Shown here: one piece after another, positions 55,435 through 64,000 of the stretch | Layout of the letters: every line of letters begins with the position of its first letter | How positions within the stretch are numbered: the stretch's first letter is position 1 | Assembly (NCBI RefSeq): GCF_016918735.1 | Contig: NZ_JAFFPR010000037.1 | Coordinates: 62,001-126,000 of the forward strand | DNA length: 64,000 bases | Source: Leptospira abararensis | GTDB taxonomy: Bacteria > Spirochaetota > Leptospiria > Leptospirales > Leptospiraceae | Direction of reading: 5' to 3' | Made by a program: the position numbers and the translations under genes | Notes under the pieces: generated by a model | Database searches by the model: none | Told to the model about the DNA's origin: nothing | The model's input: the letters and a program-made list of their open reading frames with translations, nothing else

Positions 55435-57021
55435 CTATTGGAAATCTTCGATCCGGATATCCGGGAAGGCATTATTTTCCCTCTCGGCAGCCAAAAGGAC
55501 TTCCTCATCCAAAGGCCCCGCAAGCATCTCCTCCAAAGCCAAAAAGAGATTGGTATGGACATTGGTCCGCCTGACCGCATAATCCACCATGGTTCCTGTT
55601 TTCATGATAAAGGCCCAGTCGCTACTTTGTAATAATAAGAGTTCCCGACCCATTTGTTTTAAAATTCGTTTTTGCACGTCTGTTCCCGATCCCAATTCAT
55701 GGGCCCATTTGTGCATCCGAATGCTCATTCCGTGGATGAGTGGATAGATCCAATCATTCGTTGGATTCAGCCATACTTCCCCATACCCATTCTCGCCCCA
55801 ACTGCTCATCTTCATCTCGACAGACTGGACTCTTGGGAGAGAACGTGCGGCCTCCATCGGATGAGAAAGTTGGATTGTGTTTTGGTTGAAGTGAATTTTT
55901 TTAAATAAAAATTCGATAAACTGCGGACCTTCGTACCACCAATGCCCATACAACTCGGCATCATAAGGCGAGACAATCACTGCCGGTTGTTTGTTTGCCT
56001 CATACAAACTTTCAGCTTGGCGGATTCGGTTTCGTAAAAAATCTTCGGCATGGTTTCCGGCAGCTTCCATAGCCCAGTCTGGATGGTAGTATCCCTTGTC
56101 CCCGGTTTTTCCTGTGATCCGAAAGTATTTGATACTGGTATTAATTCGTACCCCATTCGAATCTAAATAAGGAGAGATTTCTTCCCAAGGCAAATCGTGG
56201 CCGATATCGCGGTAATACTCTCTGTACCGAAAATCACCCGGATACCCATCGATCGAACTCCAAACCTGTTTGCTACTTTCTGGATCCCGACCAAAAGCAA
56301 AGACCCCATGCCCCACTTCTACCGGAGCATAGACTCCAAACTTAGGCCTTGGACTTCCATGTGTGATTCCGTGAGTGTCGACAAAGAAATACCGAAACCC
56401 CTCTCGGTCTAGTTCCTCTTCTAATTTTTGAGTGTAACCACATTCCGAAAGCCAAATCCCTTTGGGGTCACGCCCCCAAATCCTGCGAAAGGTCCTTCGG
56501 CCATTTTTTAGTTGGGAGCGAAAGATAGAGGGCTCGGAATCATAAAACGGAAGGAAGGCATGAGTGGCCGGGCTTGTCATCACTTCCAATTCCCCCGATT
56601 CTACAAAGGGCAAAAAAGCCTTGGTTAAGTCACCATTCGATTCTTCGAATATGGATTCCGTATCTAAAAAATGTTCTAAATACCGTTTGGATAAATAGTT
56701 TAAATGAGGATCGTATGTAGTGCGTTTGGTTTCCTGTTCTGCCAGACTGATGAGGTTTTTTAAATATTTACGAAATCCATTTTGCAAATAGGGGTCTGTC
56801 AACATCAAAGAAAGTGTAGGTGTAAAAGACATGGTGATCCGAAAGGACACCGATTCTTTTTTTAAATTCCGAAAAACTCGGACCAGGGGTATATAAGTTT
56901 CGAGGATGGCCTCGTTTAACCAATTTTCTTCGATAAAGGGTGTAGAATATCCTGGGTGTCTAACAAATGGTAGGTGGGCATGCAAAACAAAAACCAAATG
57001 CCCTTTCACAAAATGATTCAT
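55435..57021 (-). CDS. GH57 1,4-alpha-glucan branching enzyme
   Basis: A 528-residue glycoside hydrolase family 57 enzyme. The N-terminal element FVLHAHLPFVRHPG, the catalytic nucleophile Glu in GIWLSECGY (about residue 195) and the acid/base Asp in SPYDAELYGHWWYEGPQF (about 345-360) match GH57 branching enzymes, which introduce alpha-1,6 branches into glycogen-like glucan. The C-terminal part (about 420-520) is helical (DUF1957 type). It overlaps the DUF4912 gene by one base (stop/start TGATG-like), so both are translated together. Confidence 0.88.
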   Translation of the reverse strand: MNHFVKGHLVFVLHAHLPFVRHPGYSTPFIEENWLNEAILETYIPLVRVFRNLKKESVSFRITMSFTPTLSLMLTDPYLQNGFRKYLKNLISLAEQETKRTTYDPHLNYLSKRYLEHFLDTESIFEESNGDLTKAFLPFVESGELEVMTSPATHAFLPFYDSEPSIFRSQLKNGRRTFRRIWGRDPKGIWLSECGYTQKLEEELDREGFRYFFVDTHGITHGSPRPKFGVYAPVEVGHGVFAFGRDPESSKQVWSSIDGYPGDFRYREYYRDIGHDLPWEEISPYLDSNGVRINTSIKYFRITGKTGDKGYYHPDWAMEAAGNHAEDFLRNRIRQAESLYEANKQPAVIVSPYDAELYGHWWYEGPQFIEFLFKKIHFNQNTIQLSHPMEAARSLPRVQSVEMKMSSWGENGYGEVWLNPTNDWIYPLIHGMSIRMHKWAHELGSGTDVQKRILKQMGRELLLLQSSDWAFIMKTGTMVDYAVRRTNVHTNLFLALEEMLAGPLDEEVLLAAERENNAFPDIRIEDFQ

Positions 57022-57788
57022 TACAAAAGTACCTGCCCTGACCCCGATCCATTCCCGAAAGAGGAAGACCTTTGGTTTGGTTCGGATGTTTTTTCACCCA
57101 AGTCTGTTTTACGTGGGTTCACATAGAACTCAGAAGGATCTCCATCTTTAAAATAATACTCTTCACTTCCCGCAGACCTTGCCACAAGTCCCATCTCAAT
57201 CCACTGTGGATGGATCCACTCCTTATCCAATCGAAAGGATTCAGTTCCCCCGGGAAGATCCTTTCCACTAGAATGGAGGGCCGAAATTTCTTTTTTTTGG
57301 TAAGAAACAAAAATGGATGTTTGGATGTCTCTTACGGGAAACATAAATTTTAAATAATAAGATTCCGTAAAGGGAGCTAAATCGTAGAAGTCAGTGCGTT
57401 TGCTTCCAAATATATTTTCGTATTCCACCTTCAATCGAAAATGTAAACCATCTGTGGATGGAGATTCCAAATCGTTTAAAAGATTCTTTAAAGTATTCGG
57501 AGAAAATTTCCAAAAGACAAAAGCTTCCCTGGGAGTGCGAATAAGAACCCGCATAAGATCATCCTGTGGAAATTCAGGGTGTTTGGTAAATTTGGAATCG
57601 TTGTAAATGAATTTTGGCGAAGCGGTAAGAGTGATAGGATCCTTTTTTTTAGCGGCTTCCTGAACTGTTTTTTTGGCGGCTTTCTTTGCTGCAGTACTTA
57701 CTGAACTCTCAGTAGAAGTGACAACTGAGGATTTCTTTTTTGGGGCAGATTTTTTCTTTGCGCCAACTTTCTTTTCTTCATTTGCCAT
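57021..57788 (-). CDS. DUF4912 protein with a Lys/Ala-rich N-terminus
   Basis: Residues 1-50 are rich in Lys, Ala and Ser (KKVGAKKKSAPKKKSS), a disordered tail. Residues about 65-230 match DUF4912: LMRVLIRTPREAFVFWKFS, FYDLAPFTESYYLKF and the later EFYVNPR. This family commonly precedes GH57 branching enzymes and is thought to bind carbohydrate; that is family context, not proven here. It shares its last base with the GH57 start. Confidence 0.75.
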   Translation of the reverse strand: MANEEKKVGAKKKSAPKKKSSVVTSTESSVSTAAKKAAKKTVQEAAKKKDPITLTASPKFIYNDSKFTKHPEFPQDDLMRVLIRTPREAFVFWKFSPNTLKNLLNDLESPSTDGLHFRLKVEYENIFGSKRTDFYDLAPFTESYYLKFMFPVRDIQTSIFVSYQKKEISALHSSGKDLPGGTESFRLDKEWIHPQWIEMGLVARSAGSEEYYFKDGDPSEFYVNPRKTDLGEKTSEPNQRSSSFGNGSGSGQVLL

Positions 57789-57835
57789 GTTCCAAGCTTA
57801 AAGACGAGAAACACCCTCCTTCAATTCTTTTTTAT

Positions 57836-57865
57836 TTGACGTTTGCTTTTTTTCCAAAATACAAT
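57836..57865 (+). promoter_or_regulatory. Sigma-70-type promoter for the hibernation factor gene
   Basis: TTGACG at 57836-57841 and TACAAT at 57860-57865 with an 18-bp T-rich spacer, 26 bases before the start codon. Confidence 0.6.
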
Positions 57866-57891
57866 CATTCCATACCAAATTGGGACAAACT

Positions 57892-58179
57892 ATGAAAATC
57901 AATTATACCTGGAAACACTTAGACCGCTCCGAAGCCGCTGAAAAATATGCGGACGAAAAACTAGAACGAGTTACAAAATACGTTCAAAAAATCGTATCCT
58001 GTGAAGTATCATTTGAAGCCATTCATGGGGAAATCAGCTCTAACTTAAAGTTACACGCTGATGGAAATAATTTCAACGCACACAACCAAGACAAAGATGT
58101 TTATGTTTGTATTGATGGATTGGAAGACAAAATCCTAAGCCAAGTCAGCAAACACCACGATAAAAAAAGCCAACACTAA
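57892..58179 (+). CDS. hpf: Ribosome hibernation promoting factor (short HPF/RaiA family)
   Basis: ATG 57892 gives the family start MKINYTWKHLDRSEAAEKYA and 95 residues; a TTG at 57880 would add four. The S30AE fold is visible (SEAAEKYADEKLERVTKYV helix, strands CEVSFEAI, KDVYVCIDG and a final helix). Only the short form is present, without the dimerisation tail of long HPF. It binds the 30S subunit and silences ribosomes during stress. A helical-repeat gene follows 6 bases later. Confidence 0.87.
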   Translation: MKINYTWKHLDRSEAAEKYADEKLERVTKYVQKIVSCEVSFEAIHGEISSNLKLHADGNNFNAHNQDKDVYVCIDGLEDKILSQVSKHHDKKSQH

Positions 58180-58185
58180 TCTCTT

Positions 58186-59058
58186 ATGATTCAGAAGTCG
58201 GAAGAAGCACTCACCTACCTTTCTAATGGTGAGTTTGAAACTGCAAAATCCCTTTATTCCGTACTTCTGGATCGAGATCCAGAGGATCTCGCCACTATCA
58301 GCGGTTATTATATATCCAGCTTTTGGGATCATAGACTTGATTTAATTCTAAAAACCAGAGAAGGGAAAGAAAGAGGAAAACTCCTCCTCGCACTTTTTTC
58401 CGTTTTTGAAACAGAGATCCGAAAACGTGGGTTTCAATCTACCGATAGTTTTTTTGTCACCCAAGACTGTATTTTAAAAGAAGCAAGAGACCACCTAAAA
58501 CTTGCTTACCAATGGGAAGGAGCGAACGCACTCGACAAAGATCTGTTACGTGATCTTGCAGCAGGCCTTATCAAAATCAAAGACTATCCCATGGCCTTAG
58601 AAGTTTTACTCTATGGAGGAAACAAACAATCTCCAGTCTTGCTTTATTTTTTGGCCGAAACCCAAGTGATGACGGGAAACGAAAAAGATGGAATCGAAAC
58701 CTATCGCACGGCTTTTTTAAATGATCCTCAACTGTTTCCCCATACCATGGTTCGTTGGCCCCCACTACTCACCCTCATCCAAAAAGCCAGTGAGATTACA
58801 GAAAAAGAAGAAGAGATGAAAGAACTTGTTCCCGTCCTTGCTTGGCGGGAAGGAGTCTTTCGCCCTTCGAGCAAAAAAGATGAGGCCACCATCCAAATTT
58901 GGTTTTCGGAACTGAAGCGCCTAACAGATAGTAAAGAAAGAAGTGGTGGGTCGTTTCGATTGGAAGCAAGGATTGAGCAGTTTGCCCTGGCCATCTTAAA
59001 TTCTGCAGACGACATCCGTTCTCGGGATGCCGTTTTATTTGCGAAGGGTTTTGTTTAG
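58186..59058 (+). CDS. Helical-repeat (TPR-like) protein, unknown
   Basis: A 290-residue soluble protein starting with a TPR-like pair (SEEALTYLSNGEFETAKSLY and LLDRDPEDLATISGYY), then helical segments to the end; another TPR-like unit lies around 150-185 (LYFLAETQVMTGNEKDG). No signal peptide. It is only 6 bases from hpf and probably in one transcript. Its 3' end is 3 bases from the convergent anti-sigma gene. Confidence 0.6.
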   Translation: MIQKSEEALTYLSNGEFETAKSLYSVLLDRDPEDLATISGYYISSFWDHRLDLILKTREGKERGKLLLALFSVFETEIRKRGFQSTDSFFVTQDCILKEARDHLKLAYQWEGANALDKDLLRDLAAGLIKIKDYPMALEVLLYGGNKQSPVLLYFLAETQVMTGNEKDGIETYRTAFLNDPQLFPHTMVRWPPLLTLIQKASEITEKEEEMKELVPVLAWREGVFRPSSKKDEATIQIWFSELKRLTDSKERSGGSFRLEARIEQFALAILNSADDIRSRDAVLFAKGFV

Positions 59059-59061
59059 GTT

Positions 59062-59631
59062 CTATCTTTCGACAGATTCAATGAGGAGACGAAGTTCGTC
59101 CGCTGCAGACTCCCTTCCTGTTTTTTCATAATACGATTCTAATTCACGAAGTCCATACACAGCTCCCGGAGCCGATCGTAAATGATCGAGTAACTCTCGT
59201 TTTTGGTAGGATTCCCCTAGGTCAATGCTTGTTGGTTCGTTTTGGTAGTTGTTTTGTTCAATGACAACTCCCGCAGTGTCGTTACCCGCAAGTGTTGGCT
59301 CTTGGGAGGTTCGACTCACAAGCACAAAAACTAAACTCAAAGCCATCACTGCCGAGAAGGAATATTGCACCGTTCGGTTTTCGATCAGGTCTCTAAATGT
59401 GAAGGAGATCTTTTGGTTGGGTTTGTCAAAACTGACGGATTCAAGGAGGTTAAGTAAGCGGGTGTCGAAGTCTTTAGACATCCTGGGAAGGATGGTGTCT
59501 TCCTTTTCCTTCACATGCTGGAAGAGAGAACAAATCTTATTTTCCAGAACCACGTTGTCTGTCTCTTCAGGGAAGAGACCTGGATATTGTGAACGAAACC
59601 AATCTTTTAAATTCATAATTTTATTTTTCAA
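59062..59631 (-). CDS. Putative membrane anti-sigma factor
   Basis: The 189-residue protein has a cytosolic N-terminal part (about 1-90), one transmembrane helix (about 92-112) and a periplasmic tail with a helical end. This layout and its position right after an ECF sigma gene, overlapping by 11 bases, support an anti-sigma role. The classic zinc motif HxxxCxxC is absent: only one cysteine (KICSLF) is present. ATG 59616 (MNLKDWF) is an alternative start without overlap. Confidence 0.65.
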   Translation of the reverse strand: MKNKIMNLKDWFRSQYPGLFPEETDNVVLENKICSLFQHVKEKEDTILPRMSKDFDTRLLNLLESVSFDKPNQKISFTFRDLIENRTVQYSFSAVMALSLVFVLVSRTSQEPTLAGNDTAGVVIEQNNYQNEPTSIDLGESYQKRELLDHLRSAPGAVYGLRELESYYEKTGRESAADELRLLIESVER

Positions 59632-60226
59632 AGAACCCTTCTCCTTTATCGTCTTTTTGGATGAGGTGCTTCAAAAACTCCTTGGCCTTGAAGAGACGAC
59701 TCTTAACCGTACCTACATTACATTCCATGATTTCTGCAATTTCGTTATATGAAAGATTTTCGAAATAACGAAGTTCCAAAACCTGTTTGTAGGAATCTTC
59801 TAAGAGTGCGATCTTATCCATTAGATAACGAGACTCTTCAGAAAGTTCCAATTTTTTTTCATATCCGACACGAGAATCCACAAATTGGTTATCTCCCGAG
59901 TCATCCATGGGTTTTTCCCTACCCCGTTTCTTCTTGGCGAGCAAATCCTTGGACTTATTCACCACAATACGGTAGAGCCAGGTATAAACCCCGGCCTCAG
60001 CACGGAAGTTTTGGATGGATTTATAACCGGAAATAAGAGCGTCTTGGACAATGTCTTCCGCATCGTCTCCATCTTTTACCATGGAAACAGCCTTACGGAA
60101 CAATCGTTCCCGAAATGGAGACACTAAAGTCATATAGGCAGTAGGATCCCCTGCTTTGATTTTTTGGAGGAGGATTTTTTCCTTCTCCCGCAGGGTCATA
60201 TTTTTGCCTTCAAGGGGGCGTGGCAT
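59621..60226 (-). CDS. ECF sigma factor (RpoE-like)
   Basis: A group 4 sigma factor of 201 residues (192 if ATG 60199, MTLREKEK, is used). Region 2 carries DGDDAEDIVQDALISGYKSI and FRAEAGVYTWLYRIVVN; region 4 carries LELRYFENLSYNEIAEIM and CNVGTVKSRLFKAKEFL. A linker of about 30 charged residues separates them. It is followed by a membrane anti-sigma candidate. The regulon and the signal are unknown. Confidence 0.9.
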   Translation of the reverse strand: MPRPLEGKNMTLREKEKILLQKIKAGDPTAYMTLVSPFRERLFRKAVSMVKDGDDAEDIVQDALISGYKSIQNFRAEAGVYTWLYRIVVNKSKDLLAKKKRGREKPMDDSGDNQFVDSRVGYEKKLELSEESRYLMDKIALLEDSYKQVLELRYFENLSYNEIAEIMECNVGTVKSRLFKAKEFLKHLIQKDDKGEGFFEK

Positions 60227-60284
60227 GAGGCCCAGAATTTCGAATCCTAGAATTCCATCAATGTTTTTCGGTGTTTGTTTTGGC

Positions 60285-62108
60285 TTAGATCCTGTGAAAC
60301 ATGGTTTCTAGGTCTTTTCTTGTGAGTTTGATGAGAGTCGGCCTTCCGTGGGGGCATAGGGAAGGATTTTCACAGTAAGAGAGTCTTTGTAAAAGTTCCC
60401 CAATGATGGGATCGGAAACCTGGTCTCCCTTTTTGATGGCCGAGCGGCAAGCCACACATTTGGCCATTTCATCGTAGAGTTCCCTTTCTTCTGGGTCTTT
60501 CTGTTTGAATCTTTCCCATAAGTCCAAAATGGTTTCTGTTTCTTTGCCGGGATCAATGTATGAAGGCACTTCTCGGATGAGAATGGTCCCACCAGAAAAT
60601 GGTTCGAGGCCAATTCCCAGTTCCAGAAACTTAGCTTTTTCCTCTAACATCTCTTCCGCTTCTTCCCTTGTCAGTTCTAACCGAATGGGAGTGAGAAGGC
60701 TTTGGGATTTATAGGCTTTGGTTTTTAGATCCCGAAGGACTTCCTCGTATCGAATCCTTTCGTGGGCAGTATGTTGGTCTATGATATAGAGTCCATCTTC
60801 GGCTTCTGCGAGGATAAAGGTTTCAAATAACACACCATAGTGCTTTTTAGGAACAAAAAGATTGTGTTTGGTGAGATTTTCACCTAATAGATGCAAGTTG
60901 GCTCCGGCACCGATCCCATCAAGCGAAAATCCTTCCCTACCTTCAATGGAACTCGGGCCAATGAGAGATTCCCCATCGGTCTGCTGGCTTCCGAACTGAC
61001 TCCCCTGCCCAAATCCAAAGCCTAGACCACCGAAGCGGTTCCCCATTCCTGAAGATTCCCCATCTCGGCCGTAAGGAATGGGCATAGAGAGCCTTCGGCG
61101 CATTTCCAAAAATTCCACAGGGGTAGAAGTTCGTAATACTTCTGTGATTCCTTGAAAAAGAATTCCCGTGATGGTCTCTTCGGATAAAAACCGAACTTCC
61201 TTTTTTTGGGGGTGGACATTCACATCCACAAACTCACGAGGAAGGTCAAAAAATAGATACGCATAAGGAAAAGCCCCACTTGGCAGGAGTTCCCCATAAC
61301 AACGTTTTAAAATTTGTGCGGAGAATTTCAATTCCACCGAACGGTTGTTCACAAAGAAAAATTGTCCCGTACGAGAGGATTTATAAAAATCAGGATGAGA
61401 GATCCAACCACGAAGAGTCATTCCATTCCGACTGGAATGGATAGGCAAAAGATGGTTTCGTAAATTTTCACCGTAAACAGATAACACACGTTCGAATCCG
61501 TCTTCGGGAACTACGTTTAAAACTTCCTTTCCATTTTGCAAATACCGAAACCCAATATTTGGTTCCGACACAGCCATCGTTTGTACACGGGTCCTATTTT
61601 TTTTCTCTTCCCCAGTTTCTGTTTTTAGGAATTTCCGCCTAACGGGTGTATTATAAAATAAATCTTTGATTTCAATTTTGGTTCCTTCAAAAAAAGGAAT
61701 TTCTATTTCTTCTACAACTTTTCCTTCTTCTACGGTCACACGATATGCGGTCCTGTTGCCTGCGGTTCCTGATTCCAAAACCATCCGAGAAACAGAGGCA
61801 ATCGATGCAAGAGCTTCTCCCCGAAACCCAAAGGTAAATAGATGTTCTAAGTCATGGAAGTCTTGGATTTTAGAAGTGGCATACCGTTTGATGGCAAGAG
61901 GCAAATCCTCTTTTTGGATTCCGTGTCCGTTATCGGATACAAGGATACGGCCGAAGCCTGCGGAGTCGGTGGCGATTTCTATTTTTGTGGCACCGGCATC
62001 GATGGAGTTTTCGATGAGTTCCTTGAGAATGGAATGGGTAGATTCAATCACCTCTCCGGCGGCAATTTGGTTGATTAGATCCGCCGAAAGTGAATGAATG
62101 ATGCCCAT
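60285..62108 (-). CDS. mutL: DNA mismatch repair protein MutL (endonuclease type)
   Basis: A 607-residue MutL. The N-terminal GHKL ATPase is complete ([24 protein letters not shown] with the catalytic Glu, [17 protein letters not shown]); a variable linker spans about 340-400. The C-terminal domain carries the metal-binding endonuclease motif ([12 protein letters not shown], where the family usually has DQHA), ACR-like [12 protein letters not shown] and CPHGRPTLI. So it should nick DNA itself, as expected in bacteria lacking MutH. mutS is not in the window. Confidence 0.94.
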   Translation of the reverse strand: MGIIHSLSADLINQIAAGEVIESTHSILKELIENSIDAGATKIEIATDSAGFGRILVSDNGHGIQKEDLPLAIKRYATSKIQDFHDLEHLFTFGFRGEALASIASVSRMVLESGTAGNRTAYRVTVEEGKVVEEIEIPFFEGTKIEIKDLFYNTPVRRKFLKTETGEEKKNRTRVQTMAVSEPNIGFRYLQNGKEVLNVVPEDGFERVLSVYGENLRNHLLPIHSSRNGMTLRGWISHPDFYKSSRTGQFFFVNNRSVELKFSAQILKRCYGELLPSGAFPYAYLFFDLPREFVDVNVHPQKKEVRFLSEETITGILFQGITEVLRTSTPVEFLEMRRRLSMPIPYGRDGESSGMGNRFGGLGFGFGQGSQFGSQQTDGESLIGPSSIEGREGFSLDGIGAGANLHLLGENLTKHNLFVPKKHYGVLFETFILAEAEDGLYIIDQHTAHERIRYEEVLRDLKTKAYKSQSLLTPIRLELTREEAEEMLEEKAKFLELGIGLEPFSGGTILIREVPSYIDPGKETETILDLWERFKQKDPEERELYDEMAKCVACRSAIKKGDQVSDPIIGELLQRLSYCENPSLCPHGRPTLIKLTRKDLETMFHRI

Positions 62109-62149
62109 AGGACAAACATGGGATAGGGAACCTCCCTATCCAGAAAAAA

Positions 62150-62524
62150 TTATAAAGAATGACAAGAAGAACAGGTTCCTGTCACGACAATGTCCACATG
62201 TTTGACTTGGAAACCGAGACCCTGCCAGTCTGTGTCAGCACTGAGTTTTAGGGGAGCCACATCCAAAACCTTTCCGCACTCTGTGCAGAGCAGATGGGAA
62301 TGGTCATCCAAAAAGGCATCATAACGAACCGAGTCGGATTCGATATTCAGTTTGTTTACCATCTTGTGTTCGACCAAGTATTCCAAGGAATTGTAGACCG
62401 TGGCAAAACTGATTTTGTCCGCTTTTCCTCGAACCGATTCAAAGACCATCTTCGCTGTCGGGTGGTCTTTTCTTTCTCTTAGGTCATTAAAAATTAATTC
62501 TCTATGTTTGGTGAGTGCTTTCAT
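62150..62524 (-). CDS. Fur-family metalloregulator, PerR-like
   Basis: A 124-residue regulator: winged helix (about 1-75, KISFATVYNSLEYLVEH recognition region) and C-terminal dimerisation domain with two structural-zinc pairs CTECG and CSSCH. The HPTA His near residue 21 and an Asp after the first pair (KVLDV) correspond to residues that mark PerR, which senses peroxide by iron-catalysed histidine oxidation; Fur proteins usually have Glu at the latter site. That makes PerR more likely than Fur, but the distinction is by eye. It is divergent from the flavin reductase-like gene. Confidence 0.8.
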   Translation of the reverse strand: MKALTKHRELIFNDLRERKDHPTAKMVFESVRGKADKISFATVYNSLEYLVEHKMVNKLNIESDSVRYDAFLDDHSHLLCTECGKVLDVAPLKLSADTDWQGLGFQVKHVDIVVTGTCSSCHSL

Positions 62525-62601
62525 ACGATTCCCTTACCCCAACCTCATCTGCATTTTATCGCTCGGTCAAATGGAAATTGGATTTTAGAATCCTTCCAGA
62601 A

Positions 62602-62617
62602 ATTGATATTTGTCAAT
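62602..62617 (+). promoter_or_regulatory. Inverted repeat upstream of the flavin reductase-like gene
   Basis: ATTGA and TCAAT flank a 6-base centre, a perfect short dyad lying 3 bases before the GGAGG ribosome-binding site and between a Fur-family regulator gene and the divergent target. It could be an operator; the sequence is not a clear PerR or Fur box. Confidence 0.3.
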
Positions 62618-62628
62618 ACGGAGGTTTT

Positions 62629-63108
62629 ATGTCCGCATCCATAGACAAGTTTAAATCCTCCCTCTCCCTTTGGGCGAGTGGAGTTTGTGTGATTACTTAT
62701 GAGTCTTCTCAAAAAAAAGGAGGAGTCACTGTTTCTAGTTTTTCTTCTGTTTCCTTAGAACCGCCGTTAGTTTTATTCTGTTTGGCCAAAGACTCTAGTG
62801 CCAAAGAACCCATCCAAGATTCGGGAAACTTCGTTGTGAATATTCTTTCTTCCGAACAAAAACAAATTTCCGCTGATTTTGCTTCTGGTTCCCTGGACAA
62901 AGCGGTTGTTTTGGAAGGATTAAACCCGGAAACACTCTCCACCGGAGCCCCCGTTTTACGGAACTCTTTGGCTTCCCTCGATTGCAAAGTCGACCGGATC
63001 ATTGAAGCGGGAGACCATTGGATCTTGATTGGTCTTGTGGAAGCAGTGGCTACGAAGGAAGGTTTCCCCCTCCTCTACTTCAATCGCAATTATAGGGAAC
63101 TCGTTTAA
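62629..63108 (+). CDS. Flavin reductase-like FMN-binding protein
   Basis: ATG 62629 with GGAGG at 5 bases gives 159 residues. The split-barrel FMN-binding fold of the flavin reductase (DIM6/NTAB) family is visible: WASGVCVITYES, GGVTVSSFSSVSLEPPLVLFCL, SGNFVVNILS and DHWILIGLVEAV. Such enzymes reduce free flavin or act as the reductase of two-component monooxygenases; no monooxygenase gene is nearby. It is followed 9 bases later by purL. Confidence 0.85.
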   Translation: MSASIDKFKSSLSLWASGVCVITYESSQKKGGVTVSSFSSVSLEPPLVLFCLAKDSSAKEPIQDSGNFVVNILSSEQKQISADFASGSLDKAVVLEGLNPETLSTGAPVLRNSLASLDCKVDRIIEAGDHWILIGLVEAVATKEGFPLLYFNRNYRELV

Positions 63109-63117
63109 GGAAACAGT

Positions 63118-64000
63118 ATGGAAAAAGAGAAAGTGAATCTGGAAGACGCCAAAGAACACGGGCTTACAGAAACTGAATTTGTAGAGATCCAAAAAATCTT
63201 AGGAAGAATGCCTAACTCAACAGAACTTGGGGTCTTCTCCGCCATGTGGTCGGAACACTGCTCTTATAAAAATTCCATTTTAAAATTAAAAACCCTACCG
63301 ACAAAATCGGACAAACTCCTCGCACAGGCCGGAGAAGAAAATGCCGGAGCTATGGACATCGGGGACGGCCTTGCTGTTGTTTTCAAAATTGAAAGCCATA
63401 ACCACCCGACAGCCGTAGAACCTTACCAAGGGGCTGCGACGGGTGTTGGTGGAATCATGCGAGATATCTTTACTATGGGAGCTCGTCCCATCACCTCTCT
63501 CAACTCACTTCGGTTTGGTGACCCTAAAGAACCACGTAACAAATATTTGCTGACCCGGGCCGTCAAAGGGATCGGGGATTATGGAAATTCACTTGGAATT
63601 GCTGTAGGTGGAGGTGAGCTATTCATTCACCCTACATTCACAAAAAATCCACTTGTAAATGCCATGACTGTGGGAATTGCCCGCCACGACCAAATGGCCT
63701 CGGCGTCCACCAAGGGAATGGTAGGAAACAAAGTTTATATCGTGGGTGCCACCACAGGCCGAGACGGAATCCACGGAGCGAGTTTCGCCTCCAAAGATCT
63801 CACCAAAGAATCCGAAGAAAAAAGATCTGCCGTGCAAGTGGGAGATCCCTTTATGGAAAAACTTTTGATGGAAGCCTCACTCGAAGCCATCCAAAAAAAC
63901 CTCCTTGTCGGAATCCAAGATATGGGAGCCGCGGGAATTTCTTGTGCCACGTCCGAGATGAGTGCCAAAGGAAAAACAGGAATGGATGTGGATCTAAACA
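63118..64000 (+). CDS. purL: Phosphoribosylformylglycinamidine synthase subunit PurL, 3' end cut by the window
   Basis: The first 294 residues of PurL, the ATP-dependent FGAM synthase of purine biosynthesis. The ATG at 63118 follows AAGGAAA, and the frame stays open to the right edge. Markers are the family start [15 protein letters not shown], the catalytic His in [31 protein letters not shown] (Mg/ATP site), GGGELF and [14 protein letters not shown]. It is the small bacterial type that needs PurS and PurQ, as the N-terminus has no PurS-like extension. Confidence 0.95.
   Translation, partial: MEKEKVNLEDAKEHGLTETEFVEIQKILGRMPNSTELGVFSAMWSEHCSYKNSILKLKTLPTKSDKLLAQAGEENAGAMDIGDGLAVVFKIESHNHPTAVEPYQGAATGVGGIMRDIFTMGARPITSLNSLRFGDPKEPRNKYLLTRAVKGIGDYGNSLGIAVGGGELFIHPTFTKNPLVNAMTVGIARHDQMASASTKGMVGNKVYIVGATTGRDGIHGASFASKDLTKESEEKRSAVQVGDPFMEKLLMEASLEAIQKNLLVGIQDMGAAGISCATSEMSAKGKTGMDVDLN

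Overview
The window is chromosomal DNA from a spirochaete, almost certainly Leptospira and probably a free-living (saprophytic) relative. The evidence is a tandem pair of FlaB periplasmic-flagellum flagellins, many lipoproteins with loose lipoboxes (ISC, LAC, VSC), an AT-leaning composition with frequent TTG/GTG starts and ATGA/TTGA overlaps, and a high density of PAS/GAF histidine kinases, class III cyclases and TPR proteins. Assignment to this genus rests on recognising the gene families; no search was run. I saw no tRNA, rRNA, CRISPR array, insertion sequence, prophage or integrase.

Layout. (1) 1-3051, plus strand: end of secG, a secreted protein of unknown function, and a two-gene signalling pair (PAS histidine kinase; receiver fused to a GHKL-type ATPase). 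(2) 3102-16757, minus strand: a long co-directional run reading rpsF-ssb-rpsR-rplI-dnaB-aspS-phoH-pgpH-ybeY-recO-(small membrane protein)-argS-cinA-(beta-propeller-like protein), covering ribosome, replication, rRNA maturation, c-di-AMP turnover and tRNA charging. (3) 16850-21521: a membrane protein, a CapA-type protein, a lipoprotein and a large TPR protein. (4) 21509-27417, plus strand: a compact, translationally coupled cluster with a membrane-anchored protein, a cysteine desulfurase, a membrane-anchored CHAT (caspase-like) protease, a secreted protein, an ECF-type sigma factor and a small unknown protein. This is the best candidate for an undescribed system: a protease-linked sigma-factor switch.

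(5) 27554-32598, minus strand: ychF, RluA-type pseudouridine synthase, DUF2797 protein, secreted proteins and a NamZ-type exo-muramidase, divergent from an FlgT/LPP20-like lipoprotein (32641-33876). (6) 33891-41028: receiver plus GAF histidine kinase, rhodanese, cyclophilin, a small basic ORF, a KefF/Kef-type potassium efflux pair, and an unusual DedA-ATP-grasp fusion. (7) 41095-44652: DoxX-like protein, alpha/beta hydrolase, membrane class III cyclase, lipoprotein. (8) 44804-47051: two flaB genes with structured leaders and a strong terminator.

(9) 47071-54550, minus strand: cell-wall amidase, DEAD-box helicase with a long His/Lys-rich tail, methyltransferase, TPR protein, nusB, ribH and a 50-residue small protein. 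(10) 54656-60226: SET-domain methyltransferase, small lipoprotein, GH57 glucan branching enzyme with a DUF4912 partner, ribosome hibernation factor, and a second ECF sigma/anti-sigma pair. (11) 60285-64000: mutL, a PerR-like Fur regulator, a flavin reductase-like protein and the start of purL, which runs off the window.
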